Below, piece by piece: positions 35,523 to 46,885 of a stretch of DNA of 64,000 nucleotides; position 1 is the stretch's first letter, and every line of letters starts with the position of its first letter. The stretch comes from Symbiodinium natans (taxonomy: Eukaryota; Sar; Dinophyceae; Suessiales; Symbiodiniaceae). Position numbers and translations under genes: made by a program. Under the pieces are notes generated by a model that worked only from the letters and a program-made list of their open reading frames with translations, was not told where the DNA came from and made no database searches. Location of the stretch: NCBI GenBank assembly GCA_905221605.1, contig CAJNDS010000125.1, forward strand, positions 829,196 through 893,195, given 5' to 3'.

Positions 35523-36481
35523 GTCGCCTGCCTGATGTACAGAGGAGTTCTCTCCCTGTCTCCCTGGACCCCCTCCCGCATCTGTACGAAGACGTTTGGA
35601 GGCTTGGGGCCTTGTAAGGGGGTGAAACCCTTTAAACCCTATAAACCCTAAGTAAATCTCTGGGGGGGGGGGGTCCAGGCTGCGTAGTGTGCGTTGCGCA
35701 GCTTCCCTCGAAGTTATGGGCGGATCCTCTGTATAGTTTCAGTCTTTTTGGTTTTGTGGTCCTAAATCCTAAATCCTGAACCCCTAAAGCCCTTAAGCCC
35801 CTCAACCCCTAAACCCCGAACCCTAAACCCTACTCCCTCAGGTGCGCATTTTTTTTGTGTTTGTGGGGGGGGGGGGGGGGGGTAAACCACAAAGAAGACC
35901 TTGCTTGCAGGAATTCAGGGTACTTTTAACCCCAATTCTTACAAGCTCCCTAAGTCCTCCTTTTGTAGGTTATGAGTAGACCCTACAGGGTGGGGCCCCC
36001 TTACTATACTAACTGTAGTTAAGGGACTTATAACCTAACTTAGGGTCCTTATAACCCAATTTAGGGCCCTTATAACTCTACTTATAACTAGGGGGCCCGA
36101 CCCTGTAGTAGTAGAGTAGGTAGCCTTTAACCATTTTGGGGTAGTATAGTCCCCTCATAATCCCAAAGGTCAACCTCGAGTTCGAAGAGGTTGCTGGACA
36201 ACGAAGAGACTTGCACTTGCGGTTTAGGGTTTAGGGTTTAGGGTTTAGGGTTTAAGGGTGTAGACGGGCTTAGAGCTTCTATTGAAGCGGCTCAGGGAGG
36301 ACCCTTAGAAGGGACCTTAGGGGTTGAGTTGGGGTTAGGGTTTAGGGTTTAGGGTTTAGGGTTTAGGGTTTAGGGTTTAGGGTTTAGGGTGTAGGGGGTA
36401 ATCACAGGGCTTGCGGGTTTACGCATAGTAGTTACTAGTGGCTTCGCGCCTGAATCCTTCATCACCAGCCCTGCATCCTGA
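35523..36481 (+). CDS. C-terminal four exons of an unrecognised gene
   Basis: Exons 35523-35601 (VACLMYRGVLSLSPWTPSR, ICTKTF), 35702-35730 (SLEVMGGSS, 29 bp), 36169-36221 (VNLEFEEVAGQRRDLHL) and 36439-36481 (GFAPESFITSPAS, stop TGA). Phases match at each join (1, 0, 2). Donors are GC, GT and GT. Acceptors are AG|G for the first and third exons, AG|C and AG|T for the others. Family B copy 4 lies in the third intron but does not form it alone. Earlier exons are not assigned. No known domain seen. Confidence 0.5.
35984..36107. mobile_element. Repeat family B, copy 4
   Basis: Full-length copy with TA on both sides and one mismatch in the right inverted repeat (GGGGGCCCGACC). It lies within the intron 35731-36168. 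Confidence 0.9.
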
Positions 36482-36700
36482 GTCTTCCTTCTGTGGGGAA
36501 CCTCGGGGCTTAGGGTTTAGGGTTTAGGGGCTTAGGGTTTCGGGTTTAGGGTTTAGGGCTTGGCATCTGCTAGTTTATCCCACTAGCCCCCTGAGCGCCA
36601 ATCCCTAACCCCTCCCTAACCCCAAACCCCATATCCCAAACCGTAAACCCTAAACCCTAAATCCGAAACCCTGCACCCAAACCCTAAACCTTTCTTTCAG

Positions 36701-37135
36701 GGCGCCAACACTCTCTTTCTGAAAAACACGGTCAGGAATCGGATGCTTCACTACTATTACCATGGCATGAGGATGTTAGGGACCCAACGAAAGGCTGAGG
36801 GTTTAGGGTTTAGGGCTTAGGGCTTAGGGTTTCGGGTTTAGGGTTTAGGGTTTAGGGTCTAGGGTTTAGGGTTTAGGGTTTAGGGTTTAGGGTTTAGGGT
36901 TTAGGGTTTAGGGTTTAGGGTTTAGGGTTTAGGGTTTAGGGTTTAGGGTTTAGGGTTTAGGGTTCAGGGTTTAGGGTTTAGGGTTTAGGGTTTAGGGTTT
37001 AGGGTTTAGGGTTTAGGGTTAGACGGTAGAAGCCTCTTAAGTGGGCTTTGGGTGGTATATGAATGTATACGGTCTACTTGTTCCATAGTCTCACAGACTT
37101 TCACGACGCTGGTTACCACTGCAATGTGGCCCGAA
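36701..37135 (+). CDS. Two coding-like exons, family unrecognised
   Basis: Exon 36701-36793 has an AG|G acceptor and reads GANTLFLKNTVRNRMLH, then YYYHGMRMLGTQRK, with a GC donor. Exon 37097-37135 (TFTTLVTTAMWPE) follows in phase 0 with a GC donor. The long TTTAGGG array 36845-37018 fills the intron. The second exon is also open in another frame. Confidence 0.45.
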
Positions 37136-37509
37136 GCTCATCTTCTTAACATCCCAAGCCCAAAAACCCAAAACCCAAAACCCCAAACCCCAAACCCCAA
37201 ACCCCAAACCCCAAACCCCAAACCCTAAACCCTAAACCCTAAACCCTAAACCCTAAACCCTAAACCCTAAACCCTAAACCCTAAACCTAAACCCTAAACC
37301 CTAAACCCTAAACTCGTTGAACCCTAAACCCTAAACACCACCCGCAGCCTTTGAAGCCCAAAGCTACCCGAGCCACCCACAGAGCTCAGGGTTTAGGGTT
37401 TTTGGATTTCGGGTTTCGGGTTTTAGGGTTTAGGGTTTACGGTTTTGGGTTTTAGGGTTTAGCATTTAGGGTTTAGGGCTCAGGGTTTAGGGTTTCGGTT
37501 TTAGGGTTT

Positions 37510-37572
37510 GCCCACGAATTCTTCGGGAACGCTGCTGATGTTATCTTGCCGACCACGGTCGCTCGCAGCCCT
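37510..37572 (+). CDS. Coding-like exon resembling a molybdopterin-oxidoreductase segment
   Basis: The frame AHEFFGNAADVILPTTVARS resembles the xxADVxLPxxxxxE stretch of NADH dehydrogenase 75-kDa (NDUFS1/NuoG) and related enzymes. The match is short, a second frame is open and no partner exon was found, so the assignment is weak. Confidence 0.2.
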
Positions 37573-38259
37573 GCTGGTCTAGGACCCAAGTGTTTGGGGT
37601 TTTGGGTTTTGGGCTTGGGGTTTAGGGGAACTAGGACCCAGCTTTTTTTTCAAGCGCCCCTTTTAGCCACTAAGGGTATCCCTAATCACACCCTAAGCCC
37701 TTGTTTCTTTCTAGGCACTCTGGGGTGATAGAGCCCATGTGCTGGCGCGGAAACAGTCAGGGTTGAGGGTTCAGGGTCGACGGGCTTTGGATTTAAGGTT
37801 TTTTGGGGTCCCAAGCCGTGACCCTGAGTCTTCAATGCCCTCAGAATTCCTCATATGAGTCATTTTGGCGGAGAACTCAACTCCAAACCCTACCTAAAAC
37901 GCTCGAGACGTGCACAGAGCAGACAAATTAGCGTTTTCGTGTATGGGCTCTTCGTAGGTAACTTTTGAATTATCTTCCCTACATAAGGGGAGTACGTACA
38001 CCGCCCAGTTTCCGATTTATCCTACCTTATCTGAGTAACCCTAAACCCTAAACCCTAAACCCTAAACCCTAAACCCTAAACCCTAAGGCCCGATTTCTTT
38101 ACTAAGAACTAGTAAGCTTACATTCTCTATGAGGTCCCTTAAGGGAAGGAATTAGGAACCCTAATTCCCTAAACCCCATTAAGCCCTAAACCCTAAACCC
38201 TAAACCCTAAACCCTAAACCCTAAACCCTAAACCGCTAAGAACTCGTAAGTCTGTGTAG

Positions 38260-38344
38260 GGTGTTGGGGACGAGTTGGCCCTGGCGGGGTTCGAGCGCAC
38301 CGCGGACGGATTTGAATCTTATGAGTTCACCAAGACGGCTGCAA
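38260..38344 (+). CDS. Well-formed internal exon, gene unrecognised
   Basis: AG|G acceptor, GVGDELALAGFERTADGF, then ESYEFTKTAA, and a canonical GTAAGG donor in phase 1. CCCTAAA lies to the left and TTTAGGG to the right. A possible next block at about 38632-38685 reads PPWESQQKQIVPVSHS and stops. Confidence 0.55.
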
Positions 38345-38849
38345 GTAAGGGTTCGGGGGTTTAGGGTTTAGGGTTTAGGGTTTAGGGTTTAGGGTTTAGG
38401 GTTTAGGGTTTAGCACATAATGGTCGGAAGAGTACTTTAACAGCCCAAAAACCCTCAACCCCCTAAAAAATCCCAAAGCCCTTGGACCCTCAAGCTCAGC
38501 GGAAAGCCCTAGACCCTAAACCCTAAGCCCTAAACCCTAAACCCTAAACCCTAACCCCTAAACCCTAACCCTAAACCCTAAACCTAAAGCCCCATGAAGT
38601 CTTTAGATGCCAACGGCCCTAAGATTTAGGAGCGCCGCCTTGGGAGTCGCAACAAAAACAAATCGTGCCTGTGTCTCATTCTTAGGCTTCTTGGGGGGGT
38701 TTAGGGTTTAGGGTTTTGGGTTTAGGGTCTAGGGTTTAGGGTTTAGGGTTCAGGGTTCAGGGTTTAGTGTTTAGGGTTAGGGTTTAGGGTTTGGGGCTCA
38801 GGGCTTAGGGGTTAGGGGTTAGGGTCTAGGCTTTAGGGGTTTCGGGGGA

Positions 38850-38980
38850 AGCAACCCAGTAGTGCCTGTTCTTGCCTTTGTTTTGGGCGTCCGGGGCTTC
38901 CTAGAAAACATAGTAAACGGAACCCACTCCGAACGGGGTCGAAAGGCAGCCAACCTTCGGTGAAGCTCTTTACAACTACC
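38850..38980 (-). CDS. Minus-strand coding-like exon bordered by a family L element
   Basis: From 38980 downward an AG|G acceptor is followed by VVVVKSFTEGWLPFDPVRSG, then FRLLCFLGSPGRP. A second frame (SCKELHRRLAAFRPRSEW) is also open and fits the phase of the upstream block better. The acceptor lies at the right end (minus sense) of family L copy 2, which would be the intron. Family unknown. Confidence 0.35.
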
Positions 38981-38982
38981 AC

Positions 38983-39096
38983 CTGGGATGTTTCCCCATA
39001 TACTAACAGTTTTTTCATAGGGATGATAGTGCCCCCCCCCCCCTAGTAGAATCCCCATTAAGGACTGTTAGGTAGTAAGGGGGAAGCATCCCAAAG
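38983..39096. mobile_element. Repeat family L, copy 2
   Basis: CTGGGATGTTTCCCC and GGGGGAAGCATCCCAAAG are terminal inverted repeats around about 80 bp. Confidence 0.65.
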
Positions 39097-39152
39097 TACC
39101 GCCGATGCTTAAGAGTACCTGCTGTTTCGTACCATTATGTGCCAGATGGATT

Positions 39153-39273
39153 CTAGGACTCTCGGACCCGGGGTCGACCCTTGTTTCCTTTTTTGTAGGG
39201 TTGGGGATACCTTATATTCCCTTAAAAACCAAAAAGGACACTTCTTTTTTCCTAGGCTACTCCTGGGTCTAGG
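39153..39273. mobile_element. Repeat family A, copy 5
   Basis: CTAGGACTCTCGGACCCGGG start and CCTAGGCTACTCCTGGGTCT end. Confidence 0.6.
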
Positions 39274-39685
39274 TCACCGCTTGTCCATGACTTTTGTGTT
39301 CAAGGCGCACGCATGACGAACAAAAGCAGCAGGAAACAAAAGCAAACTAGCTGACAGGCGCCAGGCAAAAGCCTTGAAGCCCCTACCGTCCTCCCGCTGT
39401 AATACCTTCAGCACCCCCCCCCCCCCCCCGCCCACCCTAAAGCCCTTCAGCGCCAAACTTTGTTAGACCCCAATGCCCGAGACTTTAAACGCACAAGACA
39501 ACGAGTTTAGTTTAGTGTTTAGAGTCGTTTTTTCAAGCACCAACAAATCCCTAAACCCTGAACCCTAAGCCCTAAGCCCTAAACCCTAAATCCTAAGCCC
39601 TAAACCCTAAACCCTAAACCCTAACCCCCCTGAGGATCTCTCCCGACAGCCCTAAGCCCTAAGCCCTCAGTTCCCACACGCTGCC

Positions 39686-41570
39686 ATGGCACCAAGCGCG
39701 CCAGCTCCGCTGCCTCCCCACCGGACCCTCCCGAAGCATGTAACCCTGAACCCTAGCGGGTGTACGGATCAGGGTTTAGGGTTAGGGTTTAGGGTTTAGA
39801 CCTGCAACTGCCCTCTATTCGGGCTTAAATATCTACAATCAGGGGCCTTATAGGCCTTGACTCAGGGTAGTTGGTGGTGTCTATAGGTAACGGTTTAGGG
39901 TTCATAGCGTTTAGGGTTTGGGGTTTTGGGTGTAGAGTTTCGGGTATATACCACAAGTCCTAACCCTAAACCCTAAACCCCAAACCCCAAACCCCAAACC
40001 CCAAACCCTAAACCCTAAACCCTGAACCCTAAACCCTAAAAGCAAGCCCTAAATCCTACAAGCAGGAGCTGGGCCGATGTGACTCCGCCTCCGATTCAGC
40101 CCCCGAACTACGCGCCTCGTCAATAAAAAACCCTAAACCCTCAATGGTTCCTTTAGGGTTTAGGGTTTAGGGTTTTAGGGTTTTAGGGTTTAGGGTTTAG
40201 GGTTTAGGGGTTTAGGGTTTAGGGGTTTAGGGGTTTAGGGCTCAGGGTTCAGGGTTTAGGGATCAGGGTTCAGGGTTTAGGGTTTAGGGCTCAGGGTGTA
40301 GGGTTTTTGTCTAGTCCAGGTTTCTTTGCTAGTTTATTTGGCTATATAATAGACTTTTACTGGTCCGGTGTCTTCATGGGCCCACACCCTTCACGCTCAC
40401 AGACCCACACCCCAAAGCCTTAGGCCCTAGCCAGAGTATGGATGTTGCTTGCTTTCTTGGACATGTTTCTTGTTTTGGCGGCCATTCTAATGCATGCATA
40501 TATATAAAAAAATAGGAACAGGGAAGTTGCCATCATCGAAAATGTCGTTCCTGTCATCTGAGGGCATAAAGAGAGACACAGCCGGGGGCTTGCAGGAGGG
40601 AGTCCTTGAATATACTCCTAATACGGTGCCCCCATATTTCTGCAGGGATCCTCAAACAGGGGACCGCAAAAACCCAAGGTTTCAACACAACCTTAAGGGT
40701 CCAAAGTAGAACCCCTAGAATTCCCAAACCCTAAACCCTAAACCCTAAACCCTAAACCCTAAACCCTATAACCCTAAACCCTAAACCCATGTCAGGCACC
40801 CCCACTGCCACCGTGGCTGCCGGCGGGGAAGCGGCCCCTTTGCCACTCCGCCCATTTTCGAGCTTCAGGGTTGAGGGTTTAGAGTTGAGGGTTTAGAGTT
40901 TAGGGTTTAGGGTCTAGAGGATTTAGGGTTTAGGGTTTAGGGTTTAGGGTTTAGGGTTTAGGGTTTAGGGTTTAGGGCTAGGGTTAGGGTTTAGGGTTCA
41001 CGGTTCGGGGGTTTAGCATAGGGTTTAGGGTAGGTGTTTGGGGGTGTATGCGTGGGGGTTAGGTTTTCGGCCTGTTTTGAGAACGGATTTGACTTTGGGG
41101 GCTAAGCAAATCAACACGGCCTCTTTCGCGGGTGCCTGGAGTATACGACGAAGGCGTGAACAGGCAACACCCCTGGTTCTTAGTAGGCAATGAGAGTATT
41201 CGTGTCCCTATGTATACCCTTTAAGGGATTGTGTAGGGAGAAAAAAGGGCACAATCTGTTAGCGTCTATGGCCTGGTTTGTTGTGACTCGCCCGGTTTCT
41301 TCTAAATCTGCAGGCCCTGAACCGTGCCATCACCCAAAACTCCCTGCACCCCAAAACCCCAAACCCTGAACCCTGAACCCTAAACCCTAAACTCTTACAA
41401 ACCCTAAATCCGAAACCATATACCCTAAACCCTAAACCCTAAACCCTAAACCCTAAACCCTAAACCCTAAACCCTAAACCCTACACCCTAAACCCTAAAC
41501 CCTAAACCAGGGACGACCCCACGACCCCTCAGCGCCAGCGACTCGCGGCCCACGAGCGCTCGCCCCTCCG
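39686..41570 (+). CDS. Proposed six-exon gene, 5' end and middle
   Basis: ATG at 39686 in GCTGCCATGG opens exon 1 (39686-39739, MAPSAPAPLPPHRTLPKH, GT donor). Phase-consistent followers are 40066-40118 (ELGRCDSASDSAPELRA), 40516-40559 (NREVAIIENVVPVI, GA donor), 40796-40861 (TPTATVAAGGEAAPLPLRPF, GC donor), 41107-41149 (NQHGLFRGCLEYT, GA donor) and 41511 to about 41570 (DDPTTPQRQRLAAHERSPL). The fourth exon could instead begin a separate gene at ATG 40789 (MSGTP). The third could end at TGA 40559. Each intron contains telomere-type repeats. The protein is not recognised. Confidence 0.45.
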
Positions 41571-41969
41571 CTGCGCTTCCTCCCTTTTTTTCCGTTTTGT
41601 TTTTTGGGGTCCCCCCCCCCCCCTGTTTCTATTTTTTTTATCGGTCGTGGTCTAGGAAGTTTAGGGTTCAGGGTTTAGGGTTCAGGGTTTAGGGTTTAGG
41701 GATTGATTCGGGTTTAGGGTTTAGGGCTTGGGAAGCTTGCCTTCCTGAACAGCTTAACAGCCTCATACCGGCTTTTTCACACCAAACCCCCCAAAACCTT
41801 CAACCCGATCAGACGATGAGTCACAAACGACCTGAGGCTTCAGGTTCTGAAGGGAGTGCTTGCTCAGGCTTTATTACTGCTGAGGGCCCTTTTTCAACCC
41901 TGGACCTAAACCTTAAACCCGAAGCCCTGAGCCCTAAGCCCTAAACCAACGAACAGCTACCCGTTCAAA

Positions 41970-42490
41970 TGAAGAGGCCGCTATGTAAGCACTAGGATTT
42001 GGGTGTCTTGCCTGTCAACATATATATATATATGATGCTGCTACCCTTGAATTAAATATGATAAAACCAGGCAAGGGAGATTGAGCGCTGCTGTTTATCC
42101 AAGCAGTCGCTGTCTTGATGGCTTTCAACTCCAAGACCAAGCCAACTTGTCACAGTGGAAAGGTTTGTGGTATCGAGTATAGAGGTTGAGAGGCCGAGGG
42201 GTTGAGAGGCTTAGAGGCCCCAGAAACCACAAGATTCTCGCATGCACTGTATCATTTACGACCTTCCTAGCACCATCCAACCTTCGGTGCGGATGCCACA
42301 ATAATTAACATATGACTGGGTGGTTGCCGGCACGTCTTGAGACGCAGCCTGATTGACCGAGAATTCCACGTCCATTGCCGTATACTTAATGCCCTCTATA
42401 CAGAAATATATATATATATATAGAAGCCAACAGAATCCATGAGAAGCTATACTTAAGGGTGCCTGATTCCTTCATTCTCTGCCAAGAACC
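41970..42490. other. Repeat-poor upstream region of the RPxSA ORF
   Basis: A 500-bp stretch almost free of telomere repeats, with (TA)n tracts at about 42021-42032 and 42406-42421 and AT-rich sequence. It may carry the promoter of the ORF at 42494, but no defined promoter motif was found. Confidence 0.3.
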
Positions 42491-42493
42491 AGT

Positions 42494-43030
42494 ATGTACA
42501 CGCTGCCTGCAGCTTCTGACAGCCGAGGAACAACGACCTCCGCCTCACGGCCGACAAGCGCACAGGCGACCTCGCGCCCAACAAGTGCAGGTGCACAGGC
42601 CTCTATGGCCTCAAGGCCCACGAGCGCCCGCACGCCATCGCGGCCGCCCAGCGCAGCGGCCGCCTCGCGACCTGCCAGTGCCCGAAACCCTGCGCGGCCA
42701 AGCAGCGCCCATGCGCCGAAGCGGCCCGCGAGCGCACGGCCGGCCTCCAGGCCGGCCAGTGCCAGACCGGCCAGCGCCAGGCCCACCAGCGCCCGGGCCT
42801 CGCGGCCTCTCAGTGCCCAGGCTGTCCGGCCGGCCAGTGCGCAGCCCGCACGCCCAGCACACAGCTTCTCGGCCGAGTGCGAGGCCCAGGCGCCTCCCCT
42901 CGCGCCGCCGCGGCCGGCGAGCGCGCCCAGCGCGCTCAAGGCCTCCACCCAAGCCAAGGCTCACGGCCGGAGGTACTCATACAAGGATTGGCACTGGCCC
43001 AACCAGGACACGGTGGGGAGTTGGGTTTAA
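42494..43030 (+). CDS. Basic Arg-Pro-x-Ser-Ala repeat protein, intronless ORF
   Basis: The 178-codon ORF starts ATG in CCAGTATGTACACG (MYTLPAASDSRGTTTSA). Residues about 17-135 are degenerate 6-9-residue repeats of the form SRPTSA, RPASA, RPPSA or KRPASA. The end is less repetitive (HGRRYSYKDWHWPNQDTVG). It is rich in Arg, Pro, Ser and Ala with few acidic residues, so it is probably disordered and could bind nucleic acid or be phosphorylated on Ser. The nucleotide sequence is very GC-rich at third positions only in this frame. Overlapping ORFs in other frames (42459-43043 plus; 42472-42957 and 42611-42964 minus) are by-products of that composition. It could be one exon of a longer gene, since a GT lies just before the end. 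Confidence 0.6.
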   Translation: MYTLPAASDSRGTTTSASRPTSAQATSRPTSAGAQASMASRPTSARTPSRPPSAAAASRPASARNPARPSSAHAPKRPASARPASRPASARPASARPTSARASRPLSAQAVRPASAQPARPAHSFSAECEAQAPPLAPPRPASAPSALKASTQAKAHGRRYSYKDWHWPNQDTVGSWV

Positions 43031-43434
43031 CGGTTTCTTTTAAGGTTTTAGGGTGTTTTTAGGTTTTAGGGGGTTTTAGGTTTTAGGGGGTTTTACGGGT
43101 TTTACGGGGTTTTCATCAGGGTTTAGGGGGCTTTAGGATCTTCAGGTTGTGAACGGGCACCTTCTTCAGTACGTCTGAAAATCCTTTGGGTCGAAGCAGC
43201 CTCTTTTTGTTTTGGAGCTTAAGATTCTTCCTAAGCCCTAAACTGCCCTAGACCCTAAACCCTAAACCCCAAACCCTATAATCCCTAAACCCTCAACCCC
43301 AAACCCTAAACCCCAAACCCCAAACCCTAAACCCTAAACCCTGAAACCTAATTGATATCGGCGAAACTTCTGTGCTTCGTTCTTGCACTGTGGACGATGC
43401 CTGGGAGCTAAATCCCTAAGGCCTTCAGGTTGGT

Positions 43435-43564
43435 TAGGGTTTAGGGTTTAGGGTTTAGGGTTTAGGGTGTAGGGTTTAGGGTTTAGGGTTTAGGGTTTAG
43501 GGTTTAGGGTTTAGGGTTTAGGGTTTAGGGTTTAGGGTTTAGGGTTTAGGGTTTAGGGTTTAGG
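43435..43564. repeat. Long (TTTAGGG)n array
   Basis: About 18 units with one GTGTAGGG variant. Confidence 0.95.
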
Positions 43565-43879
43565 GTTCGCGCGAGATAACAAGCGAAACAACGTGTGAAG
43601 GCGACGAATACGAGAAGCACGCGTGTACTTGCTAGGCATGCAAACTCTGCAAACCCTCCAACCCCTACAAACCCTACAATCCCCAGAAACCCTATAAACC
43701 CTACACCCTAAACCCCAAGACATTTCAAGCCCTAAACCCTAAACTATAAACCCTACACCCTAAACCCTAAACCCCGCAGCAACTCAAACCCTAAACCCTA
43801 AACCCTAAACCCTAAACCCTAAACCCTAAACCCTAAACCCTAAACCCTAAACCCTAAACCCTAAACCCTAACGAGCCAG

Positions 43880-46490
43880 GAGGAGGTGGACCCAGCACTT
43901 CACCCGGCCCTGCGGGCCTTATCTGCCGAGCAGGCTGCCCACATGCTCAAGGAGGCGCCAGGGTTTTAGGGTTTAGGGTTCAGGGTTTTAGGGTTTAGGG
44001 TTTAGGGCTAGGGTTTAGGGTTTAGGGTTTTAGGGTTTGGGGTTTAGGGTTTGGGGTGTTAGGGCTTCGGGTTGCGGGCTCAGGGTTCAGGGTTTAGGGT
44101 TCAGGGTTTAGGGTTTGGGGTTTGGGGTTTAGGGTCTTGGGTTTAGGGGTTTAGGGTCTGGGGTTTTGTTGTTGAGGTTTTTGGGCTTTTGGGGCTTGGG
44201 GTTTCGTGAGGGCTTGGGGCTTTGGGTTGTTAGGGTTTAGGCTTTAGGGTTCAGGGTTTAGGATTTAGGTGTGGGTTTAGGGGCGGGGGTCTGTTCATGT
44301 AGGGGCTTGCTTGGGACTCGAAAGTGGTTTTGCTGCCTAGCCCTTTCTGTATCACAGCAGCAGACGCAAAGTAGGTTCTCGTCAAAGATGGTTTGTTTTG
44401 TTGTGGCGCTTTTGGGAACATAAGCTTCTCGCTGCCCTAAGCCTGTGAGCTGGCAGTGCCCCAATTGCTACTTCGCGGACCCTGTGCATCAACCCTGAAC
44501 CGCTGGTGTGAAGTAGGTTCTGTTCAGGGGCTCAGGGGCTAGGGTCTGCGCATGGTGTCTGTTCTGCGAAAGCATCCCGAACGCCAGAATCGCTAGAACG
44601 AAGAGAGTCCACTAAGCCCCTTAACCCTAAAACCCTAAACCCTAAACCCTAAACCCTAAACCCTAAACCCTAAGCCTGACAGTCGCTCAAATCCTCAAAC
44701 CCCCGGTAGCTCACCAACACCCCCCGATAAATTCACAAACCGCTACACCCCTTCATAAACCCCCTGATTCCCAAACACTTCGACCCTAAACCCCTAAACC
44801 CTAAGCACTAAAACCCTAAACTCCTAAAGCCTATTTCCTGTAAACCCTAACCCCCCCCCAAACCCCAAGCCCCAAACCCCAAACCGCAAACCCCAAACCC
44901 CAAAACCCTAAACCCCGTAAACCCCCTTAAAGCCCTAAACCCTGAAACCCTGAAACCCTAAAACCCTAAACCCTAAACCCTAAGGTCCCTGATATGGGCC
45001 CCTCCTCTCGTCCCTTGAGACAGGCCTTCGAGCGGACGCACGGCGACGTTGAGGAGGCCTCGGCCGCCCTCTGCATGGCCTTCCGCGAGGCATTTTTTTT
45101 TTTTTGTTTTTTCTTGTTGGGGGGGGGGGGGGCTTTCAGGTTTAGGGTTTAGGGTTTAGGGTTTAGGGTTTAGCGTTAGGGTTTAGGGTTTAGGGTTTAG
45201 GGTTTAGGTTATAGGAGTTTCGCTATGGGGTTACAGCGGTTTTGGCAGTGTAGGGGTCAGGGGTTGAGTTGCGGTTAGGGACTTGATAGGTTTAGGGTTT
45301 CGGGGTGAAGGGCCAATTTGGGGTTGAATTGGGCGGTTTGGGGTTAAGGCTTTAGGGGCTTAGGGAAGACCCTTTCGGTTTAGGGTTTAGGGTTTAGGGT
45401 GTAAAGGCTTAGAGACTTCCAGCGGCGGTGGTTAGAGAGCTTGGGGGTCAAAGGGTTGTCGGGATTTCTTCCTGTTTTTGGCTTGAGTGCAGTTTTTTGG
45501 TTTGTTGGGGCCTATAAACCCTAACCCCAAAACCTGAACCCTAAACCCCAATGGACCGAACCCTCAACCCTAGAGACCTGAACAACCCTCACCCGGCCCC
45601 TCAACCATGCGCACGTAATCCCTAAACCCTAGCCCTAAACCCTAAACCCGAAACCCTAGCCCTAAACCCTAAACCCTAATCCCATATGTCCCTTAAGCCC
45701 CCGAACTCCCAGACCCTTCAACCCTAACACTGTAAACCCCCAAACCTGTAAGACCACACCATAAACCCTGAACCCTAAACCCCGAATCCGCCAAATCCCT
45801 AAACCGCTAAACCCTAAACCCTAAACCTCAAAACCCCAAACCCTGAACCCAGAAATCTAAACCATAGTCCTAAATCCGATAGACCCTAAACCCCAAACCC
45901 TATACCCTAAACCCGAAGGACGGCGTGCCCGAGGAGCCCCTGCTGCGTCGCAGCCAGAGCAGCCTTGGGAGTCGGAACCACAGCAAGGCCGGTTTAGAGT
46001 TTAGGGTTTAGGGTTTAGGGGTTAGGGTTTAGGGTTTAGGGCCTTAGGGTTTAGGGCCCTTAGGGTTTAGGGTTCAGTCTTGAGGGCTTGGGGGGGGGGG
46101 GGGGGGTTAGGGTTTAGGGTTTGGGATTCCGGGTTTAGGGCTCGAGCACCCAAGAGAACAATTGGGATCATCTACCCTATGCTACTAGAATATGTGATGT
46201 GAGCACCACAAGCCCGTGTAGGGTCGTCCCTTGAGTTACTCAGGCACGGGCGCACTAAACCCAAAACCCTAAACCCTAGACCACCGATTGCATTCAGGTG
46301 ACCATCTACACCGACCATGGCAGTGGCAGCGAGAGCGAAACTGGCTCGCAAGTGGCTTTAGGGTCTAAGGTTTAGGGCTTAGGCTTTGAGAAGTTTTGTG
46401 GTTTAGGAACCTCTTGCGAAGCATCCCAAAGCCCAAAACCAAGAGCTGCTTGGGAGTGTGGCCATCCCGCCCAAGCAACAGAGAATCTAG
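43880..46490 (+). CDS. C-terminal five exons of an unrecognised gene with a UBA-like helix pair
   Basis: Exons 43880-43954 (EEVDPALHPALRALSAEQ, AAHMLKE), 45024-45089 (AFERTHGDVEEASAALCM, AFRE), 45919-45987 (DGVPEEPLLRRSQSSLGSR), 46298-46351 (VTIYTDHGSGSESETGS) and 46407-46490 (EPLAKHPKAQNQELLGSVAI, stop TAG). All joins are phase 0, with GC or GT donors and AG|G acceptors. The stretch AFERTHGDVEEASAAL resembles the second half of UBA/CUE domains (GDVxxAxxxL), which bind ubiquitin; this is only suggestive. The tail is Ser/Gly-rich. A GTGAGG directly follows the stop, so the exon might end a few bases earlier. Each of the first four exons lies between CCCTAAA and TTTAGGG runs. Confidence 0.6.
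44258..44464 (-). CDS. Minus-strand open block inside an intron of the gene above
   Basis: Reads IFDENLLCVCCCDTERARQQ with an upstream basic segment. No splice partner found; it may be a relic. Confidence 0.2.
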   Translation of the reverse strand: MGHCQLTGLGQREAYVPKSATTKQTIFDENLLCVCCCDTERARQQNHFRVPSKPLHEQTPAPKPTPKS

Positions 46491-46564
46491 GTGAGGTGTA
46501 AGGGTTCAGGGTTGAGTGTACACCCTAAACCCCATAGCCCTAAACCCTAAGCCCTTTCTTTGAT

Positions 46565-46645
46565 ATACATATGCATATACATCGTATGCATACATATATA
46601 CATACATATATACATACATATATACATACATATATACATACATAT

Positions 46646-46678
<33 letters not shown>

Positions 46679-46735
46679 CATATACAGAGATGTATGTATG
46701 TATATGTATATATATATATATACACATGTAGATGT
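46565..46735. repeat. CATA/TATA microsatellite
   Basis: (CATATATA)n and (CATA)n. ORFs rich in YIHT or MYVCIY across it are repeat translations. Confidence 0.95.
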
Positions 46736-46747
46736 AATGTTAGACCA

Positions 46748-46885
46748 TTCTGTGGTCAATCGGTACCGGTGTCGAGCCAATTTGTGGTCAATCGGACCGG
46801 CGTTGAACCAGTTTTTGTGTCGAACCAATTTGTGGCCAATCGGCACGCCGGTGGTGAACCAATTTGTGGTCAATATTCCGGTCTG
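46748..46885. repeat. Short minisatellite of about 30-40 bp units
   Basis: Four or five units of AACCAATTTGTGGTCAATCG, then GNNCCGGTGTTG. A 159-codon plus ORF (46560-47039) crosses it. Its last part (GQCAPPRRACVKKYKHHF) is unique but unconfirmed. Confidence 0.7.

Noticed and set aside
42472-42964. Minus-strand ORFs of 161 and 117 codons
   Set aside because: Antisense of the GC-rich RPxSA ORF; low-complexity translations without independent support.
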